From Barnesiella sp. WM24 (GTDB lineage: Bacteria; Bacteroidota; Bacteroidia; Bacteroidales; Muribaculaceae): DNA of 64,000 nt. Positions 1 through 7,297 of this stretch are shown here, piece by piece (position 1 is the stretch's first letter; the number at the start of each line of letters is the position of its first letter). A program made the position numbers and the translations under genes. The notes under the pieces were generated by a model. The model made no database searches, had not been told where the DNA came from, and saw nothing but the letters and a program-made list of their open reading frames with translations. Location of the stretch: positions 1 through 64,000 of the forward strand of contig NZ_SPPC01000008.1 of assembly GCF_004570975.1 (NCBI RefSeq). The letters are read 5' to 3'.

Positions 1-91
<91 letters not shown>

Positions 92-93
92 TC

Positions 94-127
94 GAGGCTG
101 CAAGCAACCCTTGCAGCCTCTTTTTTT
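94..127 (+). terminator. Rho-independent terminator of the rRNA operon
   Basis: A perfect 10-bp stem (GAGGCTGCAA at 94-103, TTGCAGCCTC at 111-120) with a 7-base loop is followed by seven T at 121-127. It lies directly behind 5S rRNA. The bases from 128 to 246 hold no gene that I can see. Confidence 0.93.
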
Positions 128-246
128 ACCCATACCCCAACCGATTATTGTGAATTCAGCATAGCGCTGCAGCGCCACACCCGCATTAAAGAAAAGGAGC
201 TACACCGGGAAGTGCAGCTCCATGTTTAAAACTATTTAATTCTTGA

Positions 247-744
247 CTATTTCTGTGCAAGCAATTTGCCGTCAGTGCTGATGTAGAGCTCGTTTAGATT
301 TGCTCCATCTGTAAGGTCTATGTCAAATCCGCGCTTCTCGCGGTCAATTTTTTCTATTTTGTCAGTTACTCCGAGTTCTGCCAGCTTTTTGTAGACATCG
401 CGTGGCACTATCTTTTTTACTGCATCGGCAGATATGACCGAATTGTCGGGAGCCTCAATCTCCATTACCTTGCCCTGATAGTCAAATTCGATTTCAGTGC
501 CGTCGGTCATTGTGAGGTCATAGTTTTCGGTGTTATAGTCCTTTTCGCAGCTTTTGGCATAGTGGTTTCCGTAGTAGTCCCTGACAAATTTTAATGCGCG
601 TTCAGGCAGATTGTTCGGGTTGTAGCTTCCTGCGATTGCAGGACCTACACCGGTATTCAGTACCGGCATCTGTGCGTTTGCAATAAAACACCCGGCTGCA
701 ATAGCTGTAAGGGTGACAGATAGACATTTAGTAATACTTTTCAT
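247..744 (-). CDS. PepSY-like (DUF2874) secreted protein
   Basis: A 165-residue protein with a signal peptide (basic MKSITK, hydrophobic stretch, cleavage probably after ANA-Q near residue 24). The mature part looks like one and a half PepSY-like/DUF2874 repeats (pattern ALKFVRDYY ... YDLTMTDGTEIEFDYQG ... FDIDLTDG), a family of small periplasmic Bacteroidetes proteins distantly related to beta-lactamase-inhibitor-like folds. The function is unknown; ligand or partner binding in the periplasm is a guess. It is a single gene: the ettA terminator lies upstream of its start, and no TAnnTTTG promoter is visible. A 14-bp palindrome (809-822) lies about 65 bp before the start. Confidence 0.85.
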   Translation of the reverse strand: MKSITKCLSVTLTAIAAGCFIANAQMPVLNTGVGPAIAGSYNPNNLPERALKFVRDYYGNHYAKSCEKDYNTENYDLTMTDGTEIEFDYQGKVMEIEAPDNSVISADAVKKIVPRDVYKKLAELGVTDKIEKIDREKRGFDIDLTDGANLNELYISTDGKLLAQK

Positions 745-808
745 AACAGCTAAATTTTAGTTTTATCTCTCTAAGTGAATCATAATTATAACATGCGGCA
801 GCGGAAAA

Positions 809-822
809 ATGTTTTATAACAT
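809..822. promoter_or_regulatory. Palindrome ATGTT-N4-AACAT, copy 1
   Basis: ATGTTTTATAACAT, a perfect 5-bp inverted repeat with a 4-base centre, upstream of the minus-strand PepSY-like gene. The same arrangement occurs at 53791-53804 and 56825-56838, always between genes. It could be an operator; no regulator can be named from the sequence. Confidence 0.35.
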
Positions 823-833
823 GTTTTTTGAAG

Positions 834-873
834 ATAAAAGCGCGGGAAGAAGCATCCAATCTTCTTCCCGCGC
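834..873 (-). terminator. Rho-independent terminator of ruvX-def-ettA
   Basis: A perfect 13-bp GC-rich stem (840-852 with 861-873, loop CATCCAAT), followed on the minus strand by TTTTATCTTC. It lies about 30 bp behind the ettA stop codon. Confidence 0.88.
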
Positions 874-901
874 CGGTATAGGATAAATTTTTATTCTGTA
901 A

Positions 902-2587
902 TTATTCCATCAGCTTTCTATAACGCTTGCGTGGCAGCTCTTTGCCACCGTTGCGAGCTTTCTTGTATTCCTCGTAGTCGGAGTAAGAGCCTTCATAGAA
1001 CACAACATTTCCATCTCCTTCAAAAGAGAGGATATGAGTGCATATGCGGTCAAGGAACCAGCGGTCGTGGCTGACAACCACCGCGCAGCCCGCAAAGTCG
1101 TCAAGACCTTCTTCAAGCGCACGGAGCGTGTTTACGTCAATGTCGTTGGTCGGTTCGTCGAGAAGCAATACGTTGCCCTCCTCTTTAAGCGCCATTGCAA
1201 GGTGCAGGCGGTTTCTTTCTCCACCTGAGAGCACACCGATTTTCTTTTCCTGGTCAGCACCGGTAAAATTGAACTTAGAGAGGTAGGCGCGTGCGTTTAT
1301 GTCTTTGCCGCCCATGCGGAATGTGTCAGTGCCTTGCGATATAACCTCATATACCGACTTGTCAGGAAGAAGGTCGTGGTGGGTCTGGTCTACATAAGCT
1401 ATCTTTACAGTCTCTCCTACGTCGAAAGTTCCGTTATCGGGAGTTTCCTGTCCCATAATTAGGCGGAAGAGTGTTGTCTTTCCCGCTCCGTTAGGACCGA
1501 TGACACCTACGATTCCATTTGGCGGAAGAGCGAAGCTGAGGTCGTTGAACAGTTGCTTCTTGCCGAATGCCTTGGCAAGATTTGTCGCTTCAATTACCTT
1601 GTTGCCGAGGCGCGGTCCATTGGGTATGAATATCTCAAGACGTTCTTCACGCGCTTTCTGGTCTTCGTTAAGCAGTCGGTCATAAGAGTTAAGTCGCGCT
1701 TTTCCTTTTGCCTGGCGTGCCTTTGGAGCCATGCGCACCCATTCAAGCTCACGTTCAAGAGTCTTGCGGCGTTTGCTTGCCTGCTTCTCTTCCTGGGCCA
1801 TGCGTTTCGTCTTCTGGTCAAGCCATGATGTGTAATTTCCTTTCCAGGGAATGCCTTCGCCACGGTCAAGCTCGAGAATCCATCCTGCCACGTGGTCGAG
1901 GAAGTAGCGGTCGTGGGTGATGGCGATTACTGTGCCGGGATATTGCTGCAGATGCTGCTCAAGCCAGTCGATGGACTCTGCGTCAAGGTGGTTGGTAGGC
2001 TCGTCAAGGAGCAGCACGTCGGGCTGTTGCAGCAGAAGGCGGCAGAGGGCCACGCGTCGGCGCTCTCCTCCCGACAGGGTGGATATTACCTGGTCGTCGG
2101 GCGGACATTGCAGCGCGTCCATTGCGCGTTCGAGCTTGCTGTCGATATTCCATGCGTCGGCGGCATCGAGTTTGTCCTGAAGCTCAGCCTGGCGCGCTAT
2201 GAGCGCATCCATCTTGTCGGGGTCTTCAAGCACGTCGGGGTCGGCAAATGCCTCGTTTACTTTGTCAAATTCGGCAAGAAGGTCCATTATCGGCTGCACG
2301 CCCTCGCGCACCACTTCGATTACCGTCTTGTCAGGATCGAGTTTAGGCTCCTGCTCAAGATAGCCCACTGAGTAACCGGGTGAAAACACCACTTCTCCTT
2401 GATATTGCTTGTCAATGCCGGCGATAATTTTCAGTAGAGAAGACTTACCCGAGCCGTTAAGACCGATTATACCTATTTTTGCACCGTAGAAGAAAGATAG
2501 GTATATGTCTTTCAACACTTGCTTCTGAGGTGGATATATCTTGCTGACACCCACCATTGAAAATATGATTTTCTTGTCGTCTGCCAT
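902..2587 (-). CDS. ettA: Energy-dependent translational throttle protein EttA (ABC-F)
   Basis: A 561-residue soluble ABC-F protein, close in length to E. coli EttA (555). It has two ATPase domains: the first with GLNGSGKSS near residue 44, LSGGERRR and LLLDEPTNHLD; the second with GPNGAGKTT, LSGGERNR and LLLDEPTNDID. Between them lies the ABC-F linker rich in K/R/E (QKTKRMAQEEKQASKRRK, then WVRMAPKARQAKGKAR), which in EttA touches P-site tRNA. Known role: it gates entry of ribosomes into elongation according to the ATP/ADP ratio. No membrane segments are present, as expected for ABC-F. It is the last gene of the ruvX-def-ettA operon, starting 6 bp after def. Identity to EttA over other ABC-F types is supported by near-colinear motifs and spacing along the whole length. 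Confidence 0.95.
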   Translation of the reverse strand: MADDKKIIFSMVGVSKIYPPQKQVLKDIYLSFFYGAKIGIIGLNGSGKSSLLKIIAGIDKQYQGEVVFSPGYSVGYLEQEPKLDPDKTVIEVVREGVQPIMDLLAEFDKVNEAFADPDVLEDPDKMDALIARQAELQDKLDAADAWNIDSKLERAMDALQCPPDDQVISTLSGGERRRVALCRLLLQQPDVLLLDEPTNHLDAESIDWLEQHLQQYPGTVIAITHDRYFLDHVAGWILELDRGEGIPWKGNYTSWLDQKTKRMAQEEKQASKRRKTLERELEWVRMAPKARQAKGKARLNSYDRLLNEDQKAREERLEIFIPNGPRLGNKVIEATNLAKAFGKKQLFNDLSFALPPNGIVGVIGPNGAGKTTLFRLIMGQETPDNGTFDVGETVKIAYVDQTHHDLLPDKSVYEVISQGTDTFRMGGKDINARAYLSKFNFTGADQEKKIGVLSGGERNRLHLAMALKEEGNVLLLDEPTNDIDVNTLRALEEGLDDFAGCAVVVSHDRWFLDRICTHILSFEGDGNVVFYEGSYSDYEEYKKARNGGKELPRKRYRKLME

Positions 2588-2593
2588 AGATTG

Positions 2594-3157
2594 TTATTTC
2601 TTTTTGGGGGCGTAGCGCACCGGATAGTCGACGCGTTTTTTGCCCGAGATTATATTGTTGAGTTTACTTCTGATAAGCTGTCGGCGAATGGGGGAGATAT
2701 GGTCGATATAGAGTTTTGCCTCAAGGTGGTCACACTCGTGTTGCACTATTCTGGCAAGAAATCCTGAAATCTCCTCTTCGTGAGGTTCAAAATTCTCGTC
2801 AACCCATTTCAGGCGGATATGTTCTACACGTGGCACAGCCTCGCTTAGGTCGGGCAGGCTGAGGCAACCCTCGTCACGTGTCACCGTCTCTCCGTCGAGC
2901 ACCTCGACCACGGGATTTATAAGCGTGAATTTCTTACCCTCACATTCCGGAAAGTGTTCAGACACAGGCGAGGCGTCAATCACGACAATGCGGTCGTTTT
3001 TCCCGATTTGCGGGGCGGCGAGTCCTACACCTTCCGAATAATACATTGTTTCCCACATGTCGGCGACAAGGGTCTTCAGGTCCGGATAGTCAGGAGTGAT
3101 ATCCTTAGATTCTTTGCGGAGCACAGGGTGTCCGTACAGGTATATCGGTAATTTCAT
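2594..3157 (-). CDS. def: Peptide deformylase
   Basis: A 187-residue metalloenzyme that removes the formyl group from the N-terminal methionine of new proteins. All three family motifs are present in order: GVGLAAPQIG (residues about 44-53), EGCLSLP with the metal-binding Cys, and QHECDHLEAKLYID with the HExxH metal ligands and catalytic Glu. The usual Gly after HxxxHL is Ala here, a mild variant. The gene overlaps the ruvX stop by 4 bp (ATGA), so the two are translationally coupled. Grouping with ettA and the initiator tRNA nearby makes a small translation-start neighbourhood. Confidence 0.96.
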   Translation of the reverse strand: MKLPIYLYGHPVLRKESKDITPDYPDLKTLVADMWETMYYSEGVGLAAPQIGKNDRIVVIDASPVSEHFPECEGKKFTLINPVVEVLDGETVTRDEGCLSLPDLSEAVPRVEHIRLKWVDENFEPHEEEISGFLARIVQHECDHLEAKLYIDHISPIRRQLIRSKLNNIISGKKRVDYPVRYAPKKK

Positions 3158-3579
3158 TGGTTATATGTTTTACTTTGTATATAGTCATTAAGTATTATTG
3201 TCGCTGCCATTTCATCGACTGCCGCCTTGTCCCGGCGTCTGCTTTTACGCATACCGCTGTCAATCATCGCCCGGTGAGCTATTGCCGAAGTGAATCGCTC
3301 GTCAAAAAACTCAATCCTGATATTTTCAGGCAGTGCAGCCCGCAATTTACGTATCCCGGGCTCGATGTAGCGCATCGATTCCGAGGGAGCGCCCTGCATT
3401 GTGGTCGGTTTGCCGACGACGATTATGTCTACCGGTTCGCGCGCCACGTAAGCTGTGACATACTCTGTCAGCTTATGGGTGGGCACTGTGTCGAGTCCGG
3501 TGGCGACAATACGCAGCGTGTCGGTCACGGCGATGCCGCAACGCTTCCTTCCATAGTCAATAGACATAAGTCTTCCCAT
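3154..3579 (-). CDS. ruvX: Holliday junction resolvase-like protein RuvX (YqgF)
   Basis: A 141-residue RNase H-fold protein. The first strand carries the MSIDYGRKRCGIAV motif with the catalytic Asp; later come IIVVGKPTTMQG and the F-DERFTS motif; a DKAAVDEMAATIIL motif holds the last acidic residues. The family is implicated in Holliday-junction or rRNA processing; E. coli YqgF acts in 16S rRNA maturation, so the RNA role is as likely as the DNA role. It is the first gene of ruvX-def-ettA. Its promoter ends only 4 bases before the ATG, so the mRNA should be nearly leaderless. Confidence 0.92.
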   Translation of the reverse strand: MGRLMSIDYGRKRCGIAVTDTLRIVATGLDTVPTHKLTEYVTAYVAREPVDIIVVGKPTTMQGAPSESMRYIEPGIRKLRAALPENIRIEFFDERFTSAIAHRAMIDSGMRKSRRRDKAAVDEMAATIILNDYIQSKTYNQ

Positions 3580-3583
3580 ACCA

Positions 3584-3615
3584 CAAAGTTACTCAATCTC
3601 CGCGTCCTGTGCAAA
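3584..3615 (-). promoter_or_regulatory. Promoter of ruvX-def-ettA
   Basis: On the minus strand TTTG (3615-3612), a 20-bp spacer and TAACTTTG (3591-3584) match the Bacteroidetes consensus TTTG-N19..21-TAnnTTTG. The ruvX ATG starts at 3579, so transcription should begin at or within a few bases of the start codon. Confidence 0.8.
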
Positions 3616-3739
3616 TATCAGTTGTCGTGTGTCATGAAATCTGAGCCGGGGCGGCAGTTGCGGATGGTGATTCCTGCTTCTCCCGAGCCCTTGTAAATCA
3701 CCATAGTAATATATTTTAACACAAAAACATGAAGAAATA

Positions 3740-3771
3740 TTTGGATAGTTCAAATAAACTCCATAACTTTG
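3740..3771 (+). promoter_or_regulatory. Promoter of the initiator tRNA
   Basis: TTTG (3740-3743), a 20-bp spacer, then TAACTTTG (3764-3771). The mature tRNA begins 18 bases further on, leaving a short 5' leader for RNase P. Confidence 0.8.
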
Positions 3772-3789
3772 CACTCACAAAAATAACAT

Positions 3790-3861
<72 letters not shown>

Positions 3862-3867
3862 CTCAAT

Positions 3868-3902
3868 GAGGATTGACTTTCGGGTCAATCCTCTTATTTT
3901 TT
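3868..3902 (+). terminator. Rho-independent terminator of the initiator tRNA
   Basis: A perfect 10-bp stem (3868-3877 with 3884-3893), loop TTTCGG, followed by TTATTTTTTG. It closes a single-gene tRNA transcript that starts at about 3778. Confidence 0.92.
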
Positions 3903-3933
3903 GTCAAATTTGTCTACTTTCGATATTCTTTAC

Positions 3934-3963
3934 TTTGAGTTTCCGCTTTTTTAGCTATCTTTG
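3934..3963 (+). promoter_or_regulatory. Promoter of the ROK kinase gene
   Basis: TTTG (3934-3937), 18-bp spacer, TATCTTTG (3956-3963). It places the transcript start near 3970 and therefore rules out an upstream in-frame ATG at 3866 as the start of the next gene. Confidence 0.75.
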
Positions 3964-3994
3964 TGGAGCAACTTTACATTCAGTTAACCTATTA

Positions 3995-4999
3995 ATGTTA
4001 GAAAAGATGAAACCTTATGTAGTAGGTATCGACATAGGTGGTACCAACACAGTATTCGGGATAGTTGACGCGAGGGGCAATGTCATTGCCAGCAATTCGA
4101 TAAAGACCGGCAAGCATGCCGATGTCAACGACTACATTGCGGAGCTGAAAGACGCTCTTAATTCCTTGATCGAGGCACATGATGCAAAAGATAAGATAGC
4201 AGGTATCGGTGTCGGTGCGCCTAATGCCAATTATTTTACCGGCATGATTGAGGATGCTCCCAATTTGCCATGGAAAGGCAAAGTGCCTTTGGCTCACTTG
4301 CTTCACGAAGCTTTTGGAGTGCCTGTGGCGATAACCAATGATGCAAACGCTGCAGCGATAGGCGAGATGACCTATGGAGTGGCGCGCGGCATGAAAGACT
4401 TTATCATGATAACACTTGGCACAGGAGTCGGCAGCGGAATCGTGGTAAACGGTCAGCTTGTATATGGACATGACGGATTTGCCGGAGAGCTTGGTCATGT
4501 CATCGTGAAACCTTCCAACGGACGCATGTGTGGATGTGGCAGGACCGGATGTCTTGAGGCATATTGCTCTGCGACAGGCGTGGCGCGTACAGCCCGCGAG
4601 TTCCTTGAAATCCGTACCGAGCCGTCAAAACTGCGTGATTTTCCTATCGAAGAGATTACATCAAAGGATGTATATGACGCCGCCATGTCGGGCGACAAGC
4701 TTGCAAAAGATGTGTTCCAGTACACCGGCGACATCATGGGACGTGCGTTTGCCGATTTTATCGCATTCTCAAGCCCTGAGGCAATTGTGCTGTTTGGCGG
4801 TCTTGCCCGTTCGGGAGAATTGCTTATGAAGCCTATAAAGGAATCTCTTGACCGCAACATCCTGCCGATATTCAAGGGAAAGACAAAGCTGTTGCTTTCT
4901 GAACTGAAGGAGAGTGATGCGGCAGTGCTTGGCGCGAGCGCCCTCGGCTGGGAGGCTCGTCAGACTCCGTCGCCTTCGTCAGCGCAACCCGTTTTATGA
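3995..4999 (+). CDS. ROK-family glucokinase-like sugar kinase
   Basis: A 334-residue ROK kinase that phosphorylates a hexose, most likely glucose, with ATP in the cytoplasm. Motifs in order: GIDIGGTNT (phosphate loop) near the start, ITNDANAAAIGE with the catalytic Asp, LGTGVGSGIV, the GELGHV segment and the ROK zinc motif CGCGRTGCLEAYCS. The frame stays open back to an ATG at 3866, but those 43 residues are hydrophobic, unlike the family, and lie before the promoter; ATG 3995 (or 4007) is the true start. The substrate cannot be fixed from sequence: N-acetylhexosamine kinases share these motifs. Confidence 0.9.
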   Translation: MLEKMKPYVVGIDIGGTNTVFGIVDARGNVIASNSIKTGKHADVNDYIAELKDALNSLIEAHDAKDKIAGIGVGAPNANYFTGMIEDAPNLPWKGKVPLAHLLHEAFGVPVAITNDANAAAIGEMTYGVARGMKDFIMITLGTGVGSGIVVNGQLVYGHDGFAGELGHVIVKPSNGRMCGCGRTGCLEAYCSATGVARTAREFLEIRTEPSKLRDFPIEEITSKDVYDAAMSGDKLAKDVFQYTGDIMGRAFADFIAFSSPEAIVLFGGLARSGELLMKPIKESLDRNILPIFKGKTKLLLSELKESDAAVLGASALGWEARQTPSPSSAQPVL

Positions 5000-5025
5000 T
5001 AAAATTTGACAAATAATTGTTATAT

Positions 5026-5054
5026 GAGAGACGGGGTGTTAATCTCCGTCTCTC
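5026..5054 (+). terminator. Weak hairpin between the ROK kinase and DUF1232 genes
   Basis: A 9-bp perfect stem (GAGAGACGG at 5026-5034, CCGTCTCTC at 5046-5054) followed by AATTTATT rather than a clean T run. It may reduce read-through from the kinase gene into the DUF1232 gene 20 bp downstream. Confidence 0.45.
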
Positions 5055-5073
5055 AATTTATTATAGGTTGACT

Positions 5074-5484
5074 ATGGAAAGACAGGATGATAAGCATGAT
5101 TTTTTACCGAGCAGGCAGGTGCTGCTGAAGTTTGACAAATGGTATTCGCGCACAAAGTTATTTGACAAGATAAGCCGTGTGGCAAAAAAGGCGGGAGTAA
5201 AGGGAGTCTATGCGGCACTTTTGCTCTATTACGCGCTTGCCGACGGGAAGGTGCCTCTTCGTGACAAGATTATTGTGGTAGGGGCTCTCGGTTATTTTAT
5301 CTGTCCTACTGACTTTATTCCCGATATTCTGGGACCGCTGGGCTATACGGACGACATCAGTGCGCTCATGTGGGCACTGTCACGCATATGGAACAATATT
5401 ACCCCGTCGACCCATGAAAGGGCGAAGTCGCGCCTGCGCCAATGGTTTCCTTCTATAGATGAGTCTGACCTCACTCTGTTTTAA
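5074..5484 (+). CDS. DUF1232 (YkvA-like) membrane protein
   Basis: A 136-residue protein. The DUF1232 core is seen as VYAALLLYYALADGK-VP and then GALGYFICPTDFIPDILGPLGYTDD, the signature PxDxIPDxxxxxGxxDD. The family is small, membrane-associated and of unknown function. ATG 5074 is preferred over an in-frame start at 5017, because the extra 19 residues come from the hairpin region and do not resemble the family. It follows the ROK kinase but is probably only loosely co-transcribed. Confidence 0.88.
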   Translation: MERQDDKHDFLPSRQVLLKFDKWYSRTKLFDKISRVAKKAGVKGVYAALLLYYALADGKVPLRDKIIVVGALGYFICPTDFIPDILGPLGYTDDISALMWALSRIWNNITPSTHERAKSRLRQWFPSIDESDLTLF

Positions 5485-5604
5485 TAATGTGTAATGAAAC
5501 GCGGAGACTGTTAAAATCCGGATTAAATATTTGCCCATTTCTACATTCTGGACGGGAAAATATTATAGATATTACTGTAAAATGCTGATAAATATAAACT
5601 TATA

Positions 5605-5680
5605 TAAATTAATAAAGGGATGTCTCACGACATCCCTTTACGTTTAAACCTTTATCTTAATCTAATACTATGAAAAACAC
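5605..5680 (-). ncRNA. Candidate small RNA (about 70-75 nt) with its own promoter and terminator
   Basis: On the minus strand a full promoter (5718-5686) is followed by a transcript of about 75 bases and a perfect 11-bp terminator stem (AAAGGGATGTC / GACATCCCTTT, 5614-5639) with a GTGA loop and TTTTATTAATTT tail. The 5' part is unpaired and AT-rich (CATAGTATTAGATTAAG), followed by TAAAGGTTTAAACGTAAA. The core AGGTT recurs in three other hairpin elements at 44140-44205, 46285-46352 and 46729-46787. From memory it resembles an abundant class of paralogous Bacteroides small RNAs; I could not check this. Confidence 0.6.
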
Positions 5681-5685
5681 ACTCA

Positions 5686-5718
5686 CAAATGTAGGCATTT
5701 TTTCCGAAACCGCACAAA
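5686..5718 (-). promoter_or_regulatory. Promoter of the candidate small RNA
   Basis: Minus strand: TTTG (5718-5715), 21-bp spacer, TACATTTG (5693-5686). It does not point to a coding gene: the RNA it would make ends at the hairpin at 5614-5639. The stretch 5485-5613 holds no gene I can recognise. Confidence 0.65.
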
Positions 5719-5836
5719 TTTTTCACGCTATATTAACATCTTTTTTGATAAAATTAGTTGAAAATATCTTATTGAATACCTGTTGTTAACATTTGTAAAC
5801 GATTTATTGTCGTCGGTACAATAACATGCTTCTAAA

Positions 5837-5867
5837 TTTGCTCATTTCTCATGATTGATTATCTTTG
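5837..5867 (+). promoter_or_regulatory. Promoter of the helicase-AmpG operon
   Basis: TTTG (5837-5840), a 19-bp spacer and TATCTTTG (5860-5867), an exact consensus match. Transcription should start near 5873, giving a 5' leader of about 95 bases before the helicase ATG at 5969. Confidence 0.8.
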
Positions 5868-5968
5868 TAGACAGGTAAACCGAAAAAGTAGGTTGGCGTG
5901 AATATTTAAAGAAGTGTCATCCTGCAGTGTTTACCTCATGTAAAATAAATATTAATGATTGATTAAAT

Positions 5969-7285
5969 ATGAAACAATCCGTAATACTTGAAAATATTTC
6001 CTCGCGTCTCGGCATTGCCGAGTTGAATCCGATGCAGCGGGAGCTGATGTCATCGCAGGCTCATGATGTGGTGCTTTTATCGCCCACCGGCTCCGGCAAG
6101 ACCGTTGCATTTACAATCTCAATGCTTCAGGCTCTCGGAAAGCCTAAGGGAGAGGTGCAGGCTGTAGTCATAGCCCCTTCCCGCGAGCTTGTAATGCAGA
6201 TTTACCGCGTTGTGCGTGAAGTCGCCACCGGCTATAAGACTGTGGCGCTTTATGGCGGACATTCGATGACTGATGAAAAAAACTCCCTGACCCCCGTACC
6301 CGACATTGTAATCGCTACGCCGGGACGTCTTCTCGACCATCTAAACCGAAAACTTCTCGACTTGTATAATACAAAGGTGCTTGTACTTGATGAATATGAC
6401 AAGTCGCTTGAACTTGGCTTTCACGACGAGATGAGGAAAATACTGCGGCTTATGCCAAATCTTAGCCGCACGGTGCTCACTTCGGCTACTCCGCTTTCCG
6501 ACAGGCTGCCTGAGTTCATGAAGGTTAAAAATCCCGTGGTCATGGATTTCCTGTCATCTGTGGCAAAACCGCGCACACGCATGTCGGTCGTCAGGGTAGA
6601 GAGTCCGGCTAAGGATAAAGTCGATACGCTTGTAGATCTTTTAAAGTCGCTTCCTAATGGCAGGGTGATTGTTTTTGTAAACCATCGCGAGAGTGCCACG
6701 CGACTATATGACCACTTGAAAAAAGCCGGTTTGCCTGTAGGCATCTATCATGGCGCGCTTGACCAGAATGACCGTGAGAAGGCTGTGGACCTGCTTAATA
6801 ACGGCACGACCCCTGTGCTTGTGTCGACCGATCTTGGGGCAAGAGGTCTTGACATCGAAGAGGTGAAATCGATAATACATTACCACATGCCCCTGACAAA
6901 GGAGACCTGGACTCACCGTAACGGCCGCACGGCACGAGTCGATGCGACTGGTACGATATATGTCATCACGTCGGAGTCCGATAATATTCCTGACTACGTT
7001 ACGTTTGACCGCTCTTATGTGCCTACCGGCACATCTGCCGACCCGATACATGCCGACTGTGCGACGCTTTATTTCAGCGCCGGCAGAAAAGAGCGTATCT
7101 CGCGAGGTGACATAGCCGGATTTCTAATGAAGACAGGCGGTCTTGCCGCTGACGAGGTGGGGCGTATCATAGTGCGTGACCACTCGGCTATAGTCGCAGT
7201 CCCTGCCGGCAAGGCTGACTCGGTCCTGCGCACAGTCGCTACTGAAAAAATCAAGGGCAAGAGAGTGAAGATTTCTAAATTGTAA
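5969..7285 (+). CDS. DEAD-box-type RNA helicase with a DbpA RNA-binding domain
   Basis: A 438-residue helicase. Domain 1: Q-motif-like PMQ, LSPTGSGKT (motif I), PSRELV (Ia), TPGRLLD (Ib), motif II read as DEYD instead of DEAD, TSAT (III). Domain 2: VIVFVNHRES (IV), TDLGARGLDI (V), HRNGRTAR (VI). The C-terminal ~75 residues (TLYFSAGRKERISRGDIAGFL ... GKRVKISKL) fit the DbpA RNA-binding domain, which in E. coli DbpA targets hairpin 92 of 23S rRNA. A role in large-subunit assembly is therefore likely. It heads a probable four-gene operon; the glycosyltransferase gene starts 12 bp downstream. Confidence 0.92.
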   Translation: MKQSVILENISSRLGIAELNPMQRELMSSQAHDVVLLSPTGSGKTVAFTISMLQALGKPKGEVQAVVIAPSRELVMQIYRVVREVATGYKTVALYGGHSMTDEKNSLTPVPDIVIATPGRLLDHLNRKLLDLYNTKVLVLDEYDKSLELGFHDEMRKILRLMPNLSRTVLTSATPLSDRLPEFMKVKNPVVMDFLSSVAKPRTRMSVVRVESPAKDKVDTLVDLLKSLPNGRVIVFVNHRESATRLYDHLKKAGLPVGIYHGALDQNDREKAVDLLNNGTTPVLVSTDLGARGLDIEEVKSIIHYHMPLTKETWTHRNGRTARVDATGTIYVITSESDNIPDYVTFDRSYVPTGTSADPIHADCATLYFSAGRKERISRGDIAGFLMKTGGLAADEVGRIIVRDHSAIVAVPAGKADSVLRTVATEKIKGKRVKISKL

Positions 7286-7297
7286 AGATATATACAT

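Noticed and set aside
1892-2371. 159-codon plus-strand frame inside ettA
   Set aside because: It is antisense to a strongly conserved ABC-F gene and matches no family; a typical shadow frame.
2594-3157. Defective deformylase because of HECDHLEA
   Set aside because: The metal-binding HExxH and Cys are intact; only the following Gly is Ala, which is tolerated.
3866-3994. N-terminal extension of the ROK kinase
   Set aside because: It lies inside the tRNA terminator and the kinase promoter; the family starts at the GIDIGGTN strand shortly after ATG 3995.
5670-5789. Plus-strand reading frame of 39 codons starting ATGAAAAAC behind the hairpin at 5614-5639
   Set aside because: The promoter and terminator on the opposite strand explain the region better; the frame's product has no recognisable feature and no promoter of its own.
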